DNA of 64,000 nt from positions 1,304,501 through 1,368,500 of the forward strand of contig NC_058189.1 in NCBI RefSeq assembly GCF_907165205.1, read 5' to 3'. Within the stretch, counting starts at the first letter, position 1; every line of letters starts with the position of its first letter. Shown here in pieces: positions 21,282 through 33,992 of the stretch. The stretch comes from Coccinella septempunctata (taxonomy: Eukaryota; Arthropoda; Insecta; Coleoptera; Coccinellidae). Below the pieces are notes generated by a model. It was not told the origin of the DNA, did not search any database, and was given only the letters and a program-made list of their open reading frames with translations. The position numbers and the translations under genes are program-made.

Positions 21282-22157
21282 GGATGTTTTCATAGTTGAG
21301 GCTTTTCTGACAGAAGGTAGAACTCATCAAAATAAGTCGTTTAACCAAAAATTGTCTATATAAAATATCCAAGATGGCTGAGATACAACCCCTAAATAAA
21401 AATTTCATTGAATTTCAAGTACGGGACTGTGGAAGGTGACATCGGCATCGCAAAAACGAAACAAAAGATAAACATATGGATGGACAATGAACGGTTCACT
21501 ACCAAGTTCATCTGATTAGATGTATCAGGTCACTTTTGAGAGAATCATAATTGTTGTATAGTGCAAGATACGGTGAGAAAAATGTAGAAAATCTAGGCAG
21601 TTTCTTGAAAGTTCTTGTGTTAGTTATGCTGAAAAAGTGCTATGATATTACCCCATTTCATCCCATTTTTAGTACGATTGTTGGAATGTTCGAACAAGAA
21701 TATTGTGATGCCCGTTGTGAAAAAATTAGTGAATAATTTAGACGAACTTTATTGGTGAGATTTTGAAGTATTATTTTATTTTTTACACTTGTGTCCTAAG
21801 TCTCTTTTGTCAGTTGATATCGAAATGAACCATTTCATAATATCTTGTAAGTTAGTAAAAAATAATGAGAACAATTCGGCAATCCAAAGTTTCCATTTTC
21901 ATTATCACGTAAATATCGAACGAGCCAATATCCATATGGTCGAATCAGGAGATAAGTTTTTTTCACTGCTTTGCGATAATTCAGCTAACAAACGGTCTAG
22001 GGTCATATAAGGATCTATTTCATTGATCATTTTCAATTTTTTTGGCAAGTTTGTCATTTGAAAAGTTTTATATATATATGTAATTTTTGGTAAAAAGCGC
22101 AGTTTGACTAGTCCTACCTTCTGTTGAAAAAGAAGCCTTACCTTCAAAAACACTGTG
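21282..22157 (+). mobile_element. Non-autonomous TIR element, family G copy 2
   Basis: Full-length relative of 2243-3090. It begins GGATGTTTTCATAGTTGAGG and ends CCTTCAAAAACACTGTG. It is flanked by TATA at 21278-21281 and 22158-22161, a candidate target-site duplication (equally describable as TA if the element ends in TA). Non-coding. Confidence 0.75.
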
Positions 22158-22161
22158 TATA

Positions 22162-24692
22162 AGACCAGCGGAGCAGCAGGTCAGGACAGTACGGTTTACA
22201 GTGTGAAAATAGTAGTGACATAGTTAGTTTTAGTTATTAGTGTTAGTATAAGTGTTAATGAATAGTATTAATCAGTCGGACGCTTTAATTAAGTGAAGAA
22301 AATGTTACAATATAAATTTTGTGCTAACTTTTCACTAACTCTGTATAAAGGATTCAAGTATTTTGTCGTTGCGTATATTAATGGATAATGTAAGATGATT
22401 TTGGAGGTGTTTTACGTATCATTGACAAAAATGGCTTAATATTTGCTTTGCATTGAGATTTTTGTGGAAAAATTATTCAGGAAAACTGGGTTCATTGAAG
22501 GGGCCTGAATGATTCTAATGGAAATCACTATTTTCCCAAATATGCTAGTATCGCCTCCAGTGACGAGTAATGATCATCTCTCTTGTTTTTCCCAAAAAAT
22601 TCCAATGTAAACAATAATAAAGATGTTTGTTGCGTTATGCCTTAGGTGGACCGAACAAAACTCCTCATTTTTCGGGAATTTTAAAATTTCTCAGTACAAC
22701 TCCTGCATATTTTGTTAATAAAAGCCTAAATCCTATCAGAATTCGATATTTTTGACAGTCGTTGATATTCAGATGTAATTGTTCCTCGACACAACCCTTA
22801 TAAAAGGGATACTTTGGCTTGTTCTTTCAACGCCCTTTTCACGCACAGAAGCTTTAGAAAGACGAGAGACTCCGAAGAACAGGTGAAAATAATCTGGTAC
22901 GTAGACAGCAAGTGCTAGGATAACACGATATGTGCCATTTCACCAATAATCCTAGTTCGAAGCAGCTCGCTACAGATAGGCAAATCCACTGGGAGATACA
23001 TAATTATTATCTTTTCATGAACTTCCCCAGAACGTCTGCAGTCCCCGACAAATCGATATAAAACTCATCTTCAACTGAGTAATCCGATTCTGATTCGTAC
23101 GTGGAATATCGCACCCATAGACCACGAGGGTACAAAGTTATTTCCCATAATCCAAGGATGCTTTCCCGAACCACGTATGCGACAGAACATTAATTATAAG
23201 TTGAGTAAATTCAATATAACATTCTAACGGTGCCATCAAAATGCTGAATTACATTGGAATAAGGTATACCAAAACCTGAATAGTGCAGAATATGCGACTC
23301 GTCTACGTTGTACCAACTTCGATTGTGATGAAAATTAACTTTTAATTGTAATTTACATGACGCGAACGGAACTCGTAATAGTATCGACTCGAATGTTGAC
23401 GATAACTTGAAAGTTGTGAGGACTTGTTTGTAGAAAAAAAAATCAGTTTAATAATGCACCATTTTGATTGGTTTGTCAGATTTGATCGATACATTATTGA
23501 CGAAGTGGACGGAATATTGAAGAGTTTTGAAGTCGTCCAAATCGAAGTTTCATAAGAGCTTCAGTGAAAATCCTTCCTTTCAGTTAGGATGGCGAAGTTT
23601 TCAATTAATCAAGAAAAGTTTGAAATTGTCTCTAGTTGAAACATTATATATGATGAAGAAATTCCCTTTGCGACAAACAAATCCAATCAAAAATGTTTGC
23701 TTTTTATTCATTTTTGTCCGTCTATGGTTAGGAAGAAACATATTTTATCATGAGCATTATCGGTTCTCAAGCAATAAAATAAAAAAAAATAGGTTTACCA
23801 TTTCGTTCTTTCTCCTTTTTCACCTTACATCTTGTATAAACGCATTCATAATGTTCTCCACGTTTATCTTTCTGAAAATATTGTCAATGAAGCGTCAGAA
23901 GTTTTATAAATTTCCCTTTCGTTTTTTCCTATCTCTAATGAATAACCACTGATAAATCTATGAGAAATGATTCTCCAACATAAGGAATCATCACTTGGAA
24001 GACCGAACTTGGTCGAAAGACCCTCCCGGTCAGAAGCAAGATTTGGAATAGCAAAATCAACAGAGAATTTTTTACTCAGAGATGATTTTCTTCAAAGTGC
24101 AATTGTAGTTGTGTTATGTACTTATGATTAATTATTTTTTCCTTAGTTTTCACCAGTTTGCTGCAGGCTGTATTATTTACTTTTTCTTTCTCGTTTTCTG
24201 TTCCGGTTCTGTTTCAGACATAATTCCGAGATGGAGAAAAAATAAAGATAATTAATATCAATGGAAAAGAAGCCCTTCAGTATTGAAAGCTTATTCTGTT
24301 TAATTTGTCTCTGCATCACTCACGGGGAAACAGGATTTTTTCACTGAGGTTTTCCCTAAGTTCTTGTATCATACGCCGATATTATGCTATGTTGATTGAT
24401 AACTTAAAATGTATTGCCGACATTCAGAAGAATATATTATTTAAAATGTTTTTTTTTATGAAAAAACTATATTAAATTGCGAAAGAAATTGTTCTTTACT
24501 TTTCAAATTATCTGAAATTAACGGTTCTAGAGTAACAGGGGCTGTAAGAGTATTAATTTGTCGGGAGAAAGTCAAGTTTTGAGACAATTGCCTTTGAAAT
24601 ATTTTATCAAAGAGAGTTGTTACTCTTTGATTCTATGCTAAAGAGTTTGGAGTAAAAAATCATGAATATTTATAAAGACCCTGCATAATTAT
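22162..24692. other. Unassigned non-coding DNA
   Basis: No recognised element. A TATA-box-like TATAAAAGGG occurs at 22800-22809 but nothing downstream supports a gene. The longest frame, 23527-23952 (141 codons), is rich in Phe, Lys, Ile and Ser as expected from AT-rich DNA and has no domain I know. Confidence 0.4.
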
Positions 24693-25562
24693 GGGGAGTC
24701 CAGGAGTGTTGAACCCCTTTTAACTCTGAAGCCACTTAAGTTGTATCGTTAAATGGTAGCAACTCATTTTTTGCGTGAAGATATCATGCCCAAATAGGTA
24801 ACGATAGATAATAGTAGAGTGATGGTAAGATGAACATTTTGAGTAAAGCAATTCTTTGTCTAGGAACCGAAAATTGGCTCCATGGGAGAGTTGAACAGAG
24901 GAAGAGAGAGACTTTACTATAAGTTTGTTTATCAGGAAAAACATTGAAAGAAAACAATTTCCAATGACCAAGGATATTCTATGTCAAGGTTTTTATCATC
25001 AGAAATACATATTTTCAATTTCAGAGTCACTCTCACTTATTTCCGAGGTGTTTTATACTTTTTTGAACCTTTGTATATTTTTTATATTCATTTCTATTAG
25101 TCAATTTTCTTTTTTTGAAGCAAGATACTCTTCAAACTCAGTGCGGGAAACTTAGACCACTGATTATGTCTCCTGAGATGGGTCAAGTCTCTCGCATTCC
25201 CTTTTAGTCTATTCAACAGATGTTTTCCTGAAACTTTCACAATTAATATTAAAAAGTTTCATCGTTTGTAAAACAATATTAATCAATGAAATCAATAAAA
25301 CTAAATGAAACAACAAACCTATTAAACTTTTCAGACAGTGTAACAAACAAAAATTATTGAATTTCTTACTTCTTAACAACAAAATCACGTTCAACCCTCT
25401 CACTCCCCAACTGTTTTGAGGGCGGCCAAAATGGAGTCGCCACTAGTTGTGCCTTATTACGAGTATGTCGCAAGCTATTTACGATACCGGTAGCGCGAAA
25501 TTTGAATTGAAATATTTGAGGTGGTTCAAGTCTCCTACCTGAGCAAGTCTCCCGAACTCTCC
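24693..25562 (+). mobile_element. Inverted-repeat element, family L copy 1
   Basis: 870 bp with ends GGGGAGTCCAGGAGTGTTGA and, inverted, GGAGAGTTCGGGAGACTTGC. The left part recurs at 34992-35245 and the right end, inverted, at 52538-52756. Internal reading frames are short and not shared among copies. No transposase is recognisable, so it is called non-autonomous. Confidence 0.65.
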
Positions 25563-26809
25563 TTACCGAAATTAGGAAATATCCTAGCTTGATTCTTGTG
25601 CATATTTCATGTCATCAACTGTTTGGCACCAACATGTAGCATAGAAATGGCGACAGAAATCCTTAAGATTAATACAACATTTCCTCCGATTTCCAACAGA
25701 CGTTTTCGTGATAAAATTACAAGAGGGGGGATGGTGAGATATTCCCAGTTTTCCTTTTCGCGTATTTCAACATTGTCGCGGACCCGACAAAAGAAATGCA
25801 ATAATCTAATTTACACATTTAAATTTCTTACGTAGCGCAGCGCTCTTTACATTTTTATGAAACTAGGACAGGACGAGAACGTTCCTTTGTCATTTCCCCC
25901 TTCTCGAATCTCGTTCGAGGCAGAAAAGTGAAGGGTTGGCCTGATTTTTTATTATTCCATTTTATATTTCGCCTTCCCTTCTTGTAGCGGCCCGTCTTTT
26001 TCGCCCGATTCGAAAATTTCTCGCTTTATGTAAATTATCGTCGGATCCGCGAGGTTGAAAATTGAATTAGAACAAGGGAAGATTTTTCTTCGTCGGTGGA
26101 GATGTATCTCAACTTTTTCGAGTGCCGACGTAATGATATCAATCAGGTGGGGGACGTATGATAAGCGTGCAGAGCCGTATTTTCCCAATTCTGAATAAAG
26201 GATTATCTACTCACGATTGGATGTTACGATTGAGTTTGGAATTTCACATACCTGAAACAAAGAAAGCTAATTAAAATGGCAATTCATCTTTAAGTTTGGT
26301 TATTATTTCGAAATTCAATCGAGAAAATATCAAGATCGGAAAACCAGGGACAAAAATGAACAATATTTCACCTAGTTAGGGTGTATAAATTAGTCTGTAT
26401 CCTAGAATAATTGAAGTAAGCCCGAGCAGTTTGATAATATGTCAAACTATATCAAGAAGCAATTATTGAAGATAATAGAAATGTACGCCAAGTAAGAAAA
26501 AAAAAACAACTCGTATTAATGCACTAATCACAGAATTTTACGCTTAAGCGTCACCGGTGAAACACCATGTAAACTGCTTCACAATATTCAGGGATATCGT
26601 AATCAATCGTTTTTAAAAGTTTGTAATCTTTGAGAAAATCGCTGTAAAATCATTTAAAACTCAATAACAACTTGAATCGATCCAATAAAAATCATTATGA
26701 GACATTTCGTCAATCTGGTCGCCTTTTTTCTGAAGTTTGGTTCTTTGCATATGCTTCATGAATGTTCTTGTTTTGAAATGAAGTCAGTTTATCAACGGTT
26801 CGATTTGAA
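25563..26809. other. Unassigned DNA, GC-richer patch at 25850-26200
   Basis: No repeats or genes recognised. The last few hundred bases should include the 5' part of the Tc1-like element that follows, but I could not find a left terminal repeat matching its right end. Confidence 0.4.
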
Positions 26810-27823
26810 ATGAGTTTTCTGAAAATGCCAAGACGTAAATTAACAAACGCTGAGGCTACAGGAATGCTACAGGGTGGCCTTACTCAGGTTGTTGTAGCGG
26901 AAAGGCTCCAAGTCAGCCAAAGTGTGATATCTGGACTTTGGAATAGGTTCAGGGAGACAGGTTCCGTGTTGGAAAGACCAAGGCTTAGTGGGCGACGAAA
27001 AACAACACCTGCTCAGGATCGTTTCATCGCCGTTTCGGCGAGAAGAAACCCTACATCTACGTGTAGAATGTTACGGAATACTCTTCAAAATGCATATGGG
27101 GTTCAAGTTTCCATCGAAACCATCAGACGACGTTTGAGAGAGGTGAATCTAGGTTCTAGACGTCCATTAAGAGGAGTTCCATTAACACGTGACCATAAGC
27201 GTCAAAGACTGGAATGGGCAAGGAACGATCAATGGCGTAGTGTCCTTTTCACTGATGAATCCAGATATGGACGATTTACAGATTCTCGAAGAATAAGGGT
27301 ATGGACAATCCCACGCATACCCCGTAATCGTCGCCATGTCCAAGAAGTCCATCCATTCCGAGGGGGTAGTGTTATGGTATGGACCGGGATATGTTTCAAC
27401 GGGCGCACAGATCTACACATTTGTCCGTGGAATATGACCGCCTTACACTATAGGAAGCATGTCATTGACAATGTTGTGCCAAATTTTCACGCTGCTATTG
27501 GTGAAACTTTTCAATTTCTAGACGATAACGCTAGACCGCACCGTGCAGCCATAGTTGAGACTGCGCACGAGGAGCTTGGTATTCCACATTTACCAATACC
27601 TCCGCACTCACCAGATTCGAATTGCATAGAACATGCATGGGATATGCTCCAAAGAAGATTAGATAATCATCAACCTACCCCAGAATCTTTAAATGATCGG
27701 AGAGAGCTTCTGCCCCGTTTATGGAACCAAATTCCTAAAGAAATGTTCAACAACCTCGTGTGTAGTATGCAAAGAAGATGTCAAACTGTTATTGATGCCC
27801 GTGGAGGCCATACATTGTATTGA
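26810..27823 (+). CDS. Tc1-like DD34E transposase, intact frame (337 aa)
   Basis: Cuts and pastes its own element by a DDE mechanism. The frame is uninterrupted and of the usual Tc1 length (about 340 aa). ATG 26810 is the first start, but the internal ATG at 26825 (MPRRKLT) matches where relatives begin. Residues about 10-60 are a helix-turn-helix (LTQVVVAERLQVSQSVISGL), then a GRPR-like linker (LSGRRKTT) and a second HTH with ETIRRRLREVNL. Catalytic residues: D in LFTDES, D in FLDDNARPH, and E in SPDSNCIEHAWD, with exactly 34 residues between the second D and the E. The end, CQTVIDARGGHTLY, is typical. A candidate right terminus is CCACCTTG followed by TATA at about 27896; the left TIR was not found. 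It could encode active enzyme in trans. Confidence 0.9.
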   Translation: MSFLKMPRRKLTNAEATGMLQGGLTQVVVAERLQVSQSVISGLWNRFRETGSVLERPRLSGRRKTTPAQDRFIAVSARRNPTSTCRMLRNTLQNAYGVQVSIETIRRRLREVNLGSRRPLRGVPLTRDHKRQRLEWARNDQWRSVLFTDESRYGRFTDSRRIRVWTIPRIPRNRRHVQEVHPFRGGSVMVWTGICFNGRTDLHICPWNMTALHYRKHVIDNVVPNFHAAIGETFQFLDDNARPHRAAIVETAHEELGIPHLPIPPHSPDSNCIEHAWDMLQRRLDNHQPTPESLNDRRELLPRLWNQIPKEMFNNLVCSMQRRCQTVIDARGGHTLY

Positions 27824-27896
27824 TAGTCTCAAAATGCTTGAATTCTCTGGGAATAAAATTTCGTTATTTTACTCGATTTTTCTTAACCACCTTGTA

Positions 27897-28964
27897 TACG
27901 CTGCAGACCTATAGGCTAAAATTAATTTGCAACTTGAAATCATATTAATATGAATTTTCATCACAAAAATCTTATAACAACTATATTTTTTTGCAATTTA
28001 AGTCAATACTTGTTCTATGTTGGTTTGATAATTTTTCTTTAGTCTTTATGTTTATTACTTGTATTGTATTGTTTTGTTTGCTTTATCGACGTGCCCATAC
28101 ATATGTAAATGTCAGAGGGGATTGAATAAAATTATTATTTTTATTATTATTATTATAATATCCCTAACTCATGTGGAGAAGTTTATTCTAATATTCCAAA
28201 AGTTGACAATTAATTCCTCGGAAAGCATAAAATTTCGTCAAAGACGAGAGCTATTCGCGATTTCATTTTCCCATACGAAGAAATCGTTTCGACCACTACC
28301 CTCCCCCCTCTGCCGCAAGTTCGAGACAAACTAGACCAATAAAAATTCATCGGGTTGAACCTCCTCGAGATCATGGAAAAAGTTGGCTTCTGGATAGCTT
28401 TGTTGCACCCGGAATGGGATAATAAAAAGATTCGAAAATATAAGGGTGCGCCGGAGTTAGGGGCGGACATTACCAGAAAAAGTATAAAATTGAAGATTAT
28501 GAACTTGTATCTTTAATAGCCGAACTTTATGCGCGGATGTTGAACGATGAAAATCGTCTTTCTCATGGAATAAAAATATACGGGGATGAAACGGTCGAGT
28601 ATTTAGCTTTTAATATCTTATATTTATTATCTTACGCCCGACGGAATAATTTAATATTCTTCGCAATAAATTCTGGATTAGGTTTTACTGTGTAATAAAA
28701 ATGAAGATTCATAACAAAATATACAAATTTCGCGTCGAGCATCCGGCCAAGTGGATACATCAATTCCTTCTTCATCGGGGAATTGTTTGGAGAGTTTTGG
28801 TATTTTATTTCCCGGATGAAGGCATTAATATTTTCTGTTATATTGCGCTTGCGAAATCATACGTGATAAATGACAGAAATGAAGGGAAAACTTGGAAGAG
28901 GAACAGAGGCCTGGCCTCTGTTCAAACCAGACATTGCAACATTGGAACGAAGCCTCATTCGAGA
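27897..28964. other. Unassigned DNA with an (ATT)n tract
   Basis: 28131-28159 is an ATT/TTA microsatellite directly after a segment ending GATTGAATAAAATT, which could be the 3' tail of a LINE (inference). 28200-28700 is GC-richer and shows no repeat match. Confidence 0.45.
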
Positions 28965-29190
28965 AAATTTCAAGGTTTTTTCAGATTTTAGATGAATTTT
29001 CTGAGAAAAATATTCAAGTGACACATTAAAATAATGTAGAATTCAATGGGTAATCTGACTATCGATTGAAAAATTGGGTAATACATATAGAAAACGAAAG
29101 TTGGTTTGAATTTTTGTCAAGAATTCATCTCTCCTAACGAAGCTTTACTGGGTGAATCATCTTTTAAATTTCCTCATGATAAAATTGTGG
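28965..29190. repeat. Repeat family R, copy 2
   Basis: Aligns with 1-165: TTTTCTGAGAAAAAT, ACATTAAAATAATGTAGAAT, and AAGAATTCATCTCTCCTAAC. The right end that copy 1 carries is not adjacent here; a matching end lies at 31645-31693, about 2.4 kb on, so later insertions (including element P) may have split this copy. Confidence 0.5.
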
Positions 29191-29834
29191 ATTTTGATTT
29201 TTCTTTCTTATTGTCCACAATTAAATACTTTATTCAAACGATCCTTTTATACTGTTTACGATTATGTATAGAGCAGAGCTGTTTCTTCGAGAAATTAGTT
29301 AATTTTACTGAAAAAAACACCCCCCATCTGGCCTGTCCCCTGGAGCACCATTCAAAAGTATTTTTAAACCGACTATACATCCATTATTGTTGAAACAATT
29401 ACATAACTCACATTCCCCAAACTATACAGTTTCATTTTTATCTTTCTATATGGCAGATATCTCACGAAATTTCAGAATATTTTTCATAATTAGGTCCCCC
29501 GGACAACTCTAATTTCACAGAATAGGAACTTGTTAACTGGATTGCGAAATAGTTATAGTAATGGAAGAGAATTCCACCTGCTACATTGTTTTATATTGTG
29601 TAATTCAATATTTAAAAAATTATGAACTATTCTAGAAGAGAAAAAACGGTTATATGTGTTTTTAATTTAGGGACAACTTAGTTGTTCCACAGACATATCT
29701 GGTTGTCCAATAGAAATATTACATCCAACAATCTCAAAGAAGGTACTAAATGAACCAAATTCAATAAAGTATCAGTACCAGCAGTTTTAATGATATGGCA
29801 CACCGGACAGTAAAAACGTTCTCAAAGTTCTTAA
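29191..29834. other. Unassigned non-coding DNA
   Basis: AT-rich; nothing recognised. It lies between the two R-family blocks and may be inserted or R-internal sequence. Confidence 0.35.
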
Positions 29835-31314
29835 TAGTTGGGGAGCCGAAGAGGGAAATTCGGGATTTACTCGAGCGTGTCAGATTAATATAAGGGGACA
29901 CACCTTGGACCCTGTAGAGTACCTCTACCAAAAATTAGACCTGTATATAGGGGGAATTGTCTAGGACAGCCTGTCAGAATAGTAAAAAAAAAAATGATCA
30001 TTGTACATACTCGAGCGTGTCAGATTAAGATATATGTAGTTAATTACATGTTGAAAAGTATATATTCTCTTAATCTGACAATTTAAGCGTGTCAAAAATG
30101 TGTGGGAGGCCGCCAAACTTGCAAAACAAAACGTCACGTGTGCATTCTCGAGCGCGGTGGCGTTTTTTCTTCTTTTGAAGCTAATGATTCAAGAATAAAA
30201 AAAAAAATATAATCTGACAGTTTTAGCAAGTCGAAACAATAAAAATTGGCCATAAAGGTCACAAAAATCAGTTTTTTTGAACTATCACCTTCCCTGGGCT
30301 TCAAATATTTTTCGCATTCATTATAAAAGTTGTAAAGCATAACATTTTCTACAAATTTTGTCCCAAGCAATTTTTTTAACGTTCAAACGTTTTTGAGATA
30401 TATGGCGATTAATGCGAGGTGTTTAGCGATACATGCTGAAGCGAAAATTCACTCCTTGGAAAATAATACATTCTAAGGTTCAGTCACAGACAACACTAAA
30501 ATTTTCGTGACAAATTTCGGAATTGTCATCATAGAAATACCTTGTCATTTTGACAATTGTAGATTAGACTGGGATTCTATATTGACCTCGCCCTTTCGCT
30601 TATGTGGCTAAGCTTCTCGCCCTTATCGCCCTCTAACTCGAGAACGGTTAAGAGTATGTGAAATTGCTTCAGACAAAAGTTGTGTAGAATTTTATTATTT
30701 ACAACTTTCATAATGAATACAAAAACGATTAGAGGTACAGGCAGGAAAATATTCGAAAAAAAAGGGATTTTTATCATCTTCAAAGTGTCAGATTAAGAAA
30801 ACCCCCCTGATTAGTGTCAGATTAATGGGTCAACACGTCTACAACACCGAGATTAACCATCTGCATTAAAATCTGACAATCTCGAGTATGTACAATTAAC
30901 GATTTTTTTTTTTACATTTTCAAAGGACCGCAGTGACCTTGCGTCACGTCCAAATTGTCAGTCCCTTGAAAAGAAGCTTCCTTTGGGTCCAATTAACATA
31001 TCCTCCAAAACTCTGACACGCTGGAATTTTCAACTCTTCCGTACGGCCAGTCCCACCGCGCAAACTGTCAGATAAGAATGAATTCATTATCAGAGACACG
31101 AAGGGCATATACAGTATCTTAATCTGACACGCTTGAGTATGTACACCTGACGATTTTTTTTTACATCTTTGAGAACCTGCAGACGCTTTCCCCACCGCTG
31201 AAAGTGCATACATCATAGAACCTTTTTTTCTTTCTACCATATAATCTTCAAAATGCACTAGGTATTCATGACGCTCGAGTAAATACCGTTTTAGCATCGT
31301 CGGCTCCCCAACTA
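29835..31314. mobile_element. 1.48-kb TIR element P with repeated internal motif
   Basis: Termini TAGTTGGGGAGCCGA and TCGGCTCCCCAACTA are perfect 15-bp inverted repeats, followed inward by similar bases (ATTTACTCGAGCG on both sides). Flanking TAA on the left (29832-29834) and TAA on the right (31315-31317) may be the target duplication. The motif CTCGAGCGTGTCAGATTAA occurs at 29870 and 30010; reduced or inverted forms are at 30070, 30785, 30814, 30871 and 31119. Multiple subterminal motifs in both orientations are typical of transposase binding sites. No transposase is recognisable; a 127-codon minus-strand frame at 30944-31327 runs over the terminus and is probably fortuitous. Confidence 0.75.
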
Positions 31315-31644
31315 TAATAATAAACAATCTTACAAAATAATAACTTCAAAGCGAAAGGTCCTAAGTCTTAAGACAGGATATCAACTGTTGGAAATTGGGT
31401 GTCAAGCATTAGAATGTTCATATTTCTCAAGTAAAAATCTTATCACATCCGTCAGTGTTCGTGTCCATGATGAATATTAGAGAATTTCCACAGGGAATTG
31501 GACAATAATTAGACAACTAATCAGATAATATCAATGGGAACATAACGGAATACAAATAAAACTGATTACTTTTACATAAATTTATATTATCGATCAGGGA
31601 CTCTGAGCGCCTGATGTTGATCACATAAAAGTTTATTCACCCTA

Positions 31645-31693
31645 CTATAAAATGTCAAGTGTTCATTTTAACGAACGGCCTTCGTGAATCACC
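31645..31693. repeat. R-family right end
   Basis: TCAAGTGTTCAT and GGCCTTCGTGAATCACCCTG match 170-238 in R copy 1. TATA follows. Confidence 0.55.
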
Positions 31694-32747
31694 CTGTATA
31701 CCAAAGAGATACAATCTCCACCACGAAACGACAATTCTCGATCAAGTATTACCAACAAAACATGTCCAATTCGTCGTCGTTCTAATACACCACTTTATCT
31801 CACAATTTATCAAACGTAAAAATACCCACTCGCCCATACGTCCAGAGGTAGAAATGCACCTCCTGCTCGGCCTCTGTGGCCACTCTACGACCGTGTTATT
31901 AATGCGATACCGATCTGCATTAAAAATTATGAAATGCCTCCACCATATTTAATTGGAAATTAGAATGGCAGAAACACTGGCGATATCATTATGGGTACTT
32001 TCAGCTCCCGATTGTTTCATGTTCCATTTGCGTTGGCAGCCCGCAAAATGACCGGATCTACTGGAGTCGCGCAGGAAAACAATCGGGAGTAATTTTTTTC
32101 TTCGTTAATACACTTCCTCTCCTTGATGGAAATTCAGTTTTGTGTCGTGATGGATCAGGAATTGGGTCATTTGGCCGAGGAGATAATCGAGTTTTTTTTC
32201 GAACGTGACCGTCGGTTTTTCCAGATTTCCGAATGCACGACAAGGAAACGAATTTAATGAAACTACGGGGAGGGTGGGCACAGAAAAACACAAAGTAATA
32301 TAGAACATTGAAAAGGAAGCAAAATGTTAGCGTATTCCATGTCTAAGAAGTATTTTTCGATCTTTTTCTTGCCAACGGAAAAAAAAATTGAATAAACGAC
32401 GAATTTTACATCCAATCAGATTCTCTCTTCCATTTTTACTTTTTAAATGGCAAATTAAATTGAAGAGTTTTGCACATTTGGATCAGCACTAGGGGAAGTA
32501 AATATTATGGTTAATAACCCTGCTTCGATCAATAATTCAGTTGTTTTTTTTTCGTTTGCCTACGAATTTATTTCTCATAGTTCACTCTACCACTGCCCAC
32601 AATAATTTGTAATGACTCATTCGTCTATTACTCAGATAGAAGTCACATTCGGAATGATTCTTACAATTATTATATTTCTAATTGATAGCCGCTAGGTTGG
32701 TATAATGAGTCACTTGTTATTTTAATAAGTGTAACTAATCCGTTGAT
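31694..32747. other. Unassigned non-coding DNA
   Basis: Mixed composition with a moderately GC-rich patch at 32030-32290. Two overlapping minus-strand frames (77 and 67 codons) have no motif. No repeats noticed. Confidence 0.4.
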
Positions 32748-32872
32748 GGAAACACTCTCTCGTCTCATGTGATCTACTTGAAGAACTAAATAAATGCCCA
32801 GGTCATTGACATCAAAAATATGGTTTAAATGAGCCGTAAAATTCATCTTTAATATTTATAATCTTTTTTGGT
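32748..32872 (+). repeat. Repeat H, copy 1, joined to mariner 1
   Basis: CACTCTCTCGTCTCATGTGA, then TAAATAAATGCCCAGGTCAT, closely matches 44456-44602. In both places a mariner in the same orientation follows. Here about 40 bp that separate H from mariner at the second site, including the mariner terminal bases, are missing. Confidence 0.7.
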
Positions 32873-33992
32873 CTACTTAGCCTAGAACAGGTCCATGCAT
32901 AAAAAAATTGCGTTACCATAGCAACGAACACTAACTCATTAGAAATGTCAGTGTGAAGTTTGAAGTCAAAAAAGTAAACCAGAGTTACGCAATAAATTAA
33001 AAGAAAGAAGATGTCCACCGAAATTGTGAAAATCGAAAAATTGGAGTATCGAGCCATCATCAAGTACCTGTATTTGAAAGGGTTAAGAGGTAAGCAGATT
33101 CACGAGGATATGCTTAATACCCTTGGTGATCAATGTCCTTCGTATGCGACCGTGAAAAATTGCACTGCAAGCTTCAAAAGAGGTACATTTTCCACTGAAG
33201 AGTTCATGACATGATTTTATCAGACCTTCGGGCTAAAACGGATATCTGAAGCACTAAATATTTCATACGAACGCATTGCTGCAAAATGGATCCCTACATG
33301 TTTGAATGTTGACAAAAAGCGTGCAAGGGTAGAAGCATCGCGTTCGATCTGTGCTCGATTTGAAAACGATGTAGACTGCTTAAACCGAATTGTTACTATG
33401 GATGAACTTGGGTACATTTCTACAATTCAGAAACAAAGCAACAATCGATGGAATGGCGACACTCTGGTTCTCCAAGACCTAAGAAGTTTCGTGTCCAAAA
33501 ATCTGCTGGAAAAGTTCTTGCTTCAGTTTTTTGGGTTTGCCATGGAGTAATCATGATTGATTTCCTGGATAAGGGTAGAACAATAACCGAAGATTACTAT
33601 TCGACATTACTGACCACCCTATGGAAAAAAATTAAAGAAAAAAGACGCGGAAAGCTATCCAAAGGTGTTGTTTTTGCAGAACAACGCCCCTGCACACAAA
33701 TCTCATGTTGCCATGCAAAAATTCGTGATTTAGGGTTTGAATCACTAGAACACCCCCATTATCAACCAGATTTGGCTCCATCCGACTATCATCTCTTTCC
33801 TCAACTGAAAAAAAGTTTAAAAGGTCGTAAATTTTCTTCCAACGAGGAAGTAATAAAAAGGTCTAGAGACGTTGCAGGTTTGCTGTAATAAATGTATCCA
33901 ATTAAGAGGAGAATATGTTGAGTAATAAAATATTTTGACATTGAAATTTTGTTTGGTTCTATAGCAGGCTAAGAATTTTTCAATATATCCTC
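32873..33992 (+). mobile_element. Mariner copy 1 (irritans-like), defective
   Basis: Transposase start MSTEIVKIEKLEYRAIIKYL (ATG 33011) and HTH region YATVKN. The gene is broken: an internal loss removes the DDRSGRPVSVS part (33199-33235), another removes the HHIVHVN segment near 33275, and frameshifts follow. Canonical pieces resume, such as FLNRI-like and SNEEVI. At the second catalytic position the codon 33680-33682 is AAC (QNNAPAHKS) where mariners have Asp (Q-D-N-A). The third Asp lies in YQPDLAPSDYHLF. The right end CAATATATCCTCG closes the element; the left end is cut off. Confidence 0.85.

Noticed and set aside
22800..22809. TATAAAAGGG, promoter-like
   Set aside because: Single motif without initiator, gene or transcript evidence; expected by chance in AT-rich DNA.
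23527..23952. 141-codon open frame, Phe/Lys/Ile-rich with hydrophobic stretch
   Set aside because: Composition fits AT-rich random DNA; no domain, no family resemblance, no neighbouring gene structure.
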